64,000 nucleotides of DNA. It comes from Dimorphilus gyrociliatus. Taxonomy: Eukaryota; Annelida; Polychaeta; Dinophilidae. The notes beneath the pieces are model-generated. The model was not told the DNA's origin and did not search any database. It saw nothing but the letters and a program-made list of their open reading frames with translations. A program made the translations under genes and the position numbers. Below are positions 58,015 through 64,000 of this stretch, one piece after another. Numbering within the stretch: the stretch's first letter is position 1; the number at the start of each line of letters is the position of its first letter. The stretch lies in the NCBI GenBank assembly GCA_904063045.1, contig CAJFCJ010000021.1, positions 1 through 64,000 on the forward strand, given 5' to 3'.

Positions 58015-59398
58015 TTATACTTTATTTAACGCTTGTTTAAGATCGCTAATTAAATCTTTAACTTCTTCAAGACCAACACTGTTTAGGGAATGAAGTAAAG
58101 ATTGATAAGAGAAGAGATTAAGTTCCCACGATGCTATACTACCTAAATCTAATTAATCCTGGTGTAACGAAAGCTCTTTCTCTTTCCTCGTCGTTCATAA
58201 GCATTGGTCCATGTGTCATTGTCGCCGGATGGCACATTAAACTTTCAACACCACCTAAGGAAACGCCCAAGTGTATAACTCGAACAGATTCTATGAATCG
58301 AACAGCCGCATCTAAGCCGTCTTTCATCTCAAAGGACATCATGCCTCCGCATCCGTTAGGCATTTGCTGTTGAATAATTTTATGACCAGCGTGAGATCTT
58401 AGACCTGGATACAAAACATTCGATACTTTATCCTTTCTACTATCCAAATATTCAGCTATTTCTCTTGCATTTTCCGTGTGTTTCTTCATTCTAAGTGGTA
58501 GAGTTTTGAGACCTCGAAGTAGCAAGCTAGCTTCATGAGGAGACTATATCAATGTTAACAATTTCGTCAATATAAGTTAATGATAATTAGTGTTTTGTAA
58601 TTAGATAAATACCAGTATAGTTCCATATAAACTTCTGGCTATTAGTAGTCGTGACCATAGCTTTTCATTCCTAGTTGAAAGAACTCCAGCAATTACGTCA
58701 GAGTGACCTCCAATATACTTCGTAGCACTGTGAAGAACAATATCAATACCATAGTTAAGAGGTTTGAATAGCACAGGCGAACCAAAGGTTGCATCGACAA
58801 CTGTCAAGATTCCTCTTTTTTTGCCCAAGGCGGCAAATTCTATTAAATCCAAGATTGACATAATCGGATTGCACGGCGTTTCTCCATAGAGCATTACTGT
58901 ATTTGGTTTAATTGCAGCTTCCCAATCTTGCATATCAGAATCAGAGTTTAGCCACGATACTGATACATTGAACTGGGCCATCAGCTTTTTTAATACTTCA
59001 AAAGTACCACTATAAAGTGGATATTGGCATACAATATGATCATTTGCCTTTAGACATTCGAGAAAAATAGTAGAAATGGCTCCCATACCGCTTGAAAAAG
59101 TTAAAGAGCCGTAAGCATCCTCCAAAGATGCTAAGGAGACTTCAACAGCTTGGCATGATGGATTGCAAAGTCTACCATATATAAAACCATCTTCTTCAAG
59201 GATTTTTAGGTAGTCGTCTACAGATGATATTTTATAGATCGCTGAATGATAAATAGGCTGAATAATAGGTTCAACAGCCCGAGTGGATGATTTGAGCTTA
59301 GAACTTATTACTTTTGTACTATCCCCAATATCGGATAACTGAATTCCTAATAATCTATCGCTCAAGTCAGATGTAGCAGGTTTCCACTTTGAAGACAT
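58015..59398 (-). CDS. PLP-dependent gamma-lyase (methionine gamma-lyase / cystathionine gamma-lyase family)
   Basis: Three exons (59398-58613, 58543-58143, 58078-58015) encode 416 residues, typical for the Cys/Met metabolism PLP family. These enzymes cleave or exchange the gamma substituent of methionine, homocysteine or cystathionine. Visible: IYGRLCNPSC (Tyr/Arg that bind the phosphate of the neighbouring PLP), SGMGAIST, YGETPCNP, DATFGSP (Asp pairing with the pyridine N) and the Schiff-base lysine in HSATKYIGGHSD (Lys227). The end MTHGPM and LIRFSVGLEEVKDLI are family-typical and depend on the last small exon, which restores the frame. It looks closer to methionine gamma-lyase-type proteins than to canonical animal CTH, but substrate cannot be settled from sequence reading. 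Confidence 0.93.
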
Positions 59399-60333
59399 TT
59401 TGATTTAACTGTTGCTGTAGAAATTAGTCAGTTATATATCTTGCTTTAGGCGTATTTACTAGAAAAATAAACATATGTTAGAAGTACACGGGAGAAGAGG
59501 ACGTAATAATTTCCGCCAATTCATCCTGAAGTATTAATTTATGGTATGCATAACAAAGAAACTTCTTTCATCTATATAGAAGTTTTAGAACCTTCAGCTT
59601 CAAATAATTTCAAATATTGACCTTTCATATCAACTTCTATCTGTACCTTCACTTATTACCTTTGTCTGCAATTCGAAGGGGAAAACAACATGAAATGCAA
59701 TTCCTAGGCACCTGTTTAATTCTCATTCTAGTGATTGAGACTTTTCTTTTGTAATATTGCTAATATTTTTATTAAAGGAAATTATAATAAGTTTTTTTCA
59801 TCATCGTTCTCGCATCTTTATACATATACAACATAGACGAAACGCTTTATAAACAATATATATACAAATATATAGTATATACTATATACAGCATAGATAG
59901 ATAAATGTAAAAATAAGATACAATGTAAGCTACATATCTACTCTAAGGCAAATTGAACACTACCACTGTACATGTTTATCATGCATATGGTAAATAGCGT
60001 ATTACTTTAAAAGACTACATTAGAATGCAACGATACAGAACACTTTGGTAGATTTATAGAATATTATTATTGCCGAATTACACGATTGTTTCGGAAGAAT
60101 TCAAGTGCTATTCTCAAAAATAAACTCGTAACAGGTTGTTTTCTCCAGAAATAAGGTTACAATATTTTTATATAAAAAACGGGGATTAAGAGATAGATTG
60201 ATAGATAGATGAAAAAGAGTGATAAATAGATAGGGCATATATGAAAAAGAGAGAAAGTGCTAGAGAAACAGACAAACAGACAGAAAAAAGGAAAGAACGA
60301 GGGAATAACTACAGTTTTCTGCCTCTCTTTTAT
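59399..60333. other. Intergenic region PLP lyase / GAD
   Basis: 935 bp AT-rich sequence holding the lyase promoter and the GAD 3' UTR, with GATA-type short repeats near 60193-60235. No gene was recognised. Confidence 0.55.
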
Positions 60334-63300
60334 CTACAGGTCTTCTCCCAGACGTTCAATCTCTTCTAAAAGGAAATCGATGTCGTCTGGAATGGTGGCT
60401 GGATTCGATACGATCATCCTAAAGAAATTAGGAAGATCTCCCAAAGGCTGATAACCGACCATGGTAGTTCCCGTTTCCATCATCATCGACTTAATCTTTG
60501 GCGCCACCTGTTGGATATAAGTTAAGATAAGGAAAACGTTAATGCACCTTTAGCAGTATAAGTTCATTACTTTGTCTAATAAAGCATCTCTCCTGCAACC
60601 TTTTTCTATGTAACGTACATTTTTAGGTACATACCAGAAGCAAACATTTAAAAATTCAGGCTGTATAGGTAAGAAATAAGAAGACAAAAAGGATTTTTTC
60701 ATTATTATAACAACGAAAGTATTCATTTCAATAGTCAACCTCATTGATTACAAACTGAAATCCTTCTTTGTCCCTTAATTTCTTTTGTAGATATCTAAAT
60801 TAAAAAGGGAATTTATGTAATTATAATAATAACCAAAGCTGTAAGAAGATATAATACGATATAATTTAAATCTATAATAGTTAATTACAGAGAAAGATCC
60901 ATAAGTTTATCGATTTGGGATTCTAATCCACTATCACCTTTTGCCCTCCACATAAGCCACAGTTTAAAAATATCGTTATGTCGTCCACACTGTTATTTAT
61001 TAGATAAATTGAATGAATTCATTAAAAATACTGCTTATACAATAATATAAAAAGAAAAAGAAAACCTGTATAGCCTTATCGCCCTTGTCGTAAGTAATAT
61101 CGTAATGTTTGTCTTGTTGGAATAAGTATTTTGCCCTTAACGAATTGCATTTTTCCAAGATACCCTACATTTATTATAAAGGATTGAAAACTGATTAGAA
61201 AAAACCTTATAGTGGTGAATACGAGGACAACTTTTTCTTTCATCAAAACAGCTGAACATTGTAAAGTAGCACCCATTAACTTGTGAGGATTCCAAGTAAC
61301 GGAATCTGCTCTGTCTATTCCATTCAAAAGTTTTCTATGACTTTTAGAAAGAAGTGCACCTCCTCCCCACGCACACTATCAAAAGATAGATGGGTTTAGC
61401 AGTGGATTTCTAACCATACTTTATTGTACTTACGTCCACGTGCAGCCATAAGCCATATTTAATTGCTATATCAGATATTTCCCATATTGGATCAAATGAT
61501 CCAAGAACAGTAGTACCACCTGAAGATAATAATTCAAATGTAATTTGTCAATGGTATTAGTGTGAAATTATATCACGGAACGTTTTGTTTACCTGTTGCA
61601 GAGACGAAGAAAGGAATCGCACCAGAAGCCAATGTTTTCTCTATTTGTTTTTCCAAGTCTTTTACCATCATTTTACCTTTTGAGTCGGTTTTAATTCCTA
61701 TACAGTTATTGGTTCCTATACCGAGAATTGCAGCCGATCTCTTGATGGAGAAATGACTCTGATATTGAATAGGATATTAACTGTTACTGTATAATTTCGA
61801 TACATATATAATGTTTCATACGTATTCGGATGTAAACATTACAAGCTTCGGTGAAACTTCCATTCCATGCTCCTTTATTTCGGGACATATTCGATATCTC
61901 GCTGCAAGAACAGCGTATAGGTTCGATATTGCGCCACCTGGAGCAAATACTCCATCGCAATTATTGTCGGGCCAACCGATTATATCTCTCATTTTAGCTA
62001 ATACAATATCCTCCATCAGCGTGAAAACAGGTGCAATTTCATAGGTAAACCTTTAAAAGGGTTTTAAAAGTCACGCAACTAAATTATTTACATGGGATTT
62101 TGCATGGATTAACATACATATTTGTATTTGCAGCAGCAGTTAACCACTCGCCAGCAAGGGCAATGAGATCTAGTCCAGTTGATAATTGGTTAAAAAACCT
62201 AGGGTGTCCGGTTTTAACACAAAATTTTAAAGTTTCCTTACAATCAATAAGAATCTGTTCTAAATCTTTCGGATCATCGTCCAAATTTAGACAAGGTCCC
62301 AGAGCGTTTCTAAGTGAATGGGGATGATGAAAATCAAGAACTTTATAGCTCCTATCATTATTCTTTTTAATATAATCTAGTAGAATGTCGACAACTTCCA
62401 ATAAAAATTGTGATGTCTTTTTGCTACCTTGAGTGGTGGTTTCATACGGTAATAGTTCTAAAAAAGATTAAGTCTCTTAACGTTACAAGTCTATGTATAG
62501 TGTAAACAACTGTACATAAAAAAAGATAGTGATGTTGAATATAACAAAGGCCCATCTTATCAGTGTAAATAGTCTCCCAGTTTTTTTTGATTGGCATAAC
62601 GTCAAATTATGGTTGGTTAAAGATGGTAAATGTGATTTATACGAAAGAGAAGCTTAGATTAGTGATAAGATTTTTTGTTTACAAGGCAACTACTTCCAAA
62701 GTAAAAATTATTGAGAACATGATCCTTTTCGGTTACTAATATATAGCATATACAATTATAATTGACTTAATTAGAGTCCATTGAATATAAGAAAAAACAT
62801 TTTTACTTTCAGTAAAAGCTTAATAAGCGAATTCCATTAACTTAAAACTATCAAATACTTACCGTTTACGCACGATACTTTCACAACAAGGCTTAGTTTA
62901 CTAGAATTTATATTTAAATTTGTACGGAAAATATTATATTCCAAGGTAAGATGACCTTGGATTCGAAAGAATTGTATCATTACATTGAATCTTACAATAT
63001 CTCTGTACTATTTAAGTAAATAATTGTAGAAGGGCTTTTTTTCAGTTCTTTTTTCCACTGTTACATATTTTTATTTCTCTTTAGACGTCCGTAAAAAAAA
63101 GAAGACGTTTCTGGTTTTGGTAAAAAAAAGTAGTCACGTTTCTTCTATTAGACGTCAATAACGTATAATCATACGGCAAGAAAAGTCGACTTGATTGTAA
63201 CTTTCACTCGCCTGTTATCTTGTTCAATGGTATTATAAACCACGAATGTTTCCTATTGGTTATCTATACGTACTAAATTTCGAATTATATCTATCGTATA

Positions 63301-63617
63301 TGTTAAATTAGAAGAATAGACTGCATATATACAGTATATACATATTCTTTGTTAATGCTCGATAAAGTCAAATAAAGGTTAAAACTTCTCTTTCATTCTA
63401 TTCTATGTTATCTTCATTTGCAGATTGAGTTTTATAGGAAAATCAATTAACCTTATATTTATCAGTATAATTTCTTATTGCTTTTTCAATAAAGAAAATA
63501 TAAATTCAAGTTTTTACCGTAATTGAAAACATTTTCAAACTTCTTCCAACTAGATTCAGAAGGTTGTTTATCTTCTTCTCGGAAACAAGTGTTTCTTAAA
63601 CTCTTCTCACTTTGCAT
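60334..63617 (-). CDS. GAD1: Glutamate decarboxylase (GAD)
   Basis: Eleven exons join in phase (63617-63518, 62457-62118, 62050-61822, 61758-61593, 61519-61434, 61375-61232, 61164-61066, 60989-60889, 60794-60740, 60660-60571, 60507-60334), giving 527 residues. GAD converts glutamate to GABA and marks GABAergic neurons. Visible: [36 protein letters not shown], the PLP lysine in TWNPHK (Lys339), [18 protein letters not shown], and the end [12 protein letters not shown] plus [10 protein letters not shown]. This is the GAD65/67 group, not the cysteine sulfinate decarboxylase or AMPA branches, by close match along the whole core. The N-terminus is short (about 75 residues before the core) relative to vertebrate GADs and includes [15 protein letters not shown], which aligns with the segment just before the core. 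Confidence 0.97.
62458..63517. other. GAD1: GAD intron 1 with possible alternative first exon
   Basis: A 1.06 kb intron. Positions 62980-62863 (minus) form an ATG-initiated open segment ending in a strong GTAAGT donor with the same phase as exon 1, so it could be an alternative first exon. The rest shows no feature. Confidence 0.4.
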
Positions 63618-64000
63618 AGAGTTTGTCTTATACTTGTATCAGTTTTATGTAGAAAATTCACAGACTTCTTAGTTCAATAGAGGAAAATTCATAGACCATC
63701 GTTGTATAATTTTGGTATATCATCTTGAAGTGTAAACAAACTAGTTCCAGTATAGAAAGATAGAGAAGTAAAGTTTTACCAGTATGGTTTGACGAATATT
63801 ATTAAATAAAATATATAGAAGAGACGCCACAGACGCCCTCCTACGTACGCTGTATAGAAACTATAGTAGTATTTATAAATGTAGTAATATATAAATATAT
63901 ATATTAAGTATTTTCTTTACTTGATAATGTATTATTAAATGCTAATGTTCAACAGCAAACTTACTCAAAAAACCATCCGAACGTGCATTTATATTGTCTA
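63618..64000. other. Upstream flank of GAD
   Basis: AT-rich; presumably contains the GAD promoter. No specific motif or gene was recognised before the window ends. Confidence 0.4.

Noticed and set aside
58131-58373. Plus-strand open frame over the PLP lyase gene
   Set aside because: Antisense shadow of the conserved lyase exon 2.
1-64000. tRNA, rRNA, snRNA genes and transposable elements
   Set aside because: Reading both strands for tRNA B-box-like GGTTCGAATCC, long inverted repeats, transposase or reverse-transcriptase motifs gave nothing convincing. A tRNAscan-SE, Infernal and repeat-library search would be decisive.

Overview
The window is eukaryotic nuclear DNA from an animal. It is AT-rich, with spliced genes, GT-AG introns that are mostly about 50-300 bp, and orthologues of animal-specific genes (beta-TrCP, CREBRF, MIEAP/SPATA18, U11/U12-35K, PPIP5K, PKA-RII, GAD). 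Genes are close together and often share promoters or converge within 150 bp. This suggests a compact invertebrate bilaterian genome, plausibly a spiralian such as a small annelid; the species assignment is inference. No bacterial, viral, transposon, CRISPR, tRNA or rRNA element was recognised.

Seventeen protein-coding genes can be assembled by joining exons with matching splice phases. Left part (1-20 kb): a long-intron single-pass receptor with a TNFR/BCMA-like ectodomain (-), an unrecognised helical/coiled-coil protein (+), a 5.6 kb repeat-rich gap, and CREBRF (-), the REPTOR-type starvation/TORC1 bZIP regulator. Centre (20-43 kb): MIEAP (+), BUD23 (-), beta-TrCP (+), a Golgi-type ENTPD4/7 nucleotidase (-), IMP3 (+), PPP2R3C (-), an orphan class A GPCR (+), SNRNP35 (+) and RNF180 (-). 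Right part (44-64 kb): PKA regulatory subunit II (+), PPIP5K (-), a novel-looking transmembrane protein with a cytoplasmic SH3 domain (-), a methionine/cystathionine gamma-lyase-type PLP enzyme (-) and glutamate decarboxylase (-).

The genes do not form a pathway cluster. They mix housekeeping functions (rRNA processing and modification: IMP3, BUD23; minor spliceosome: SNRNP35), signalling (PKA-RII, PP2A B'', GPCR, PPIP5K, receptor genes), quality control (beta-TrCP, RNF180, MIEAP) and metabolism (ENTPD, PLP lyase, GAD). Shared regulation is visible only as head-to-head pairs (BUD23/beta-TrCP, ENTPD/IMP3) and overlapping 3' ends (MIEAP/BUD23).

The most notable observations are: two tandem, phase-compatible last exons of PPP2R3C that encode alternative versions of the same conserved C-terminal segment; the EGF-like/TM/SH3 protein whose hydrophobic leader is encoded by a TTA microsatellite; a five-base first coding exon with a GC-AG intron in ENTPD; CRE and TFEB-type E-box sites around CREBRF; and strong over-representation of the palindrome TAGGCCTA.
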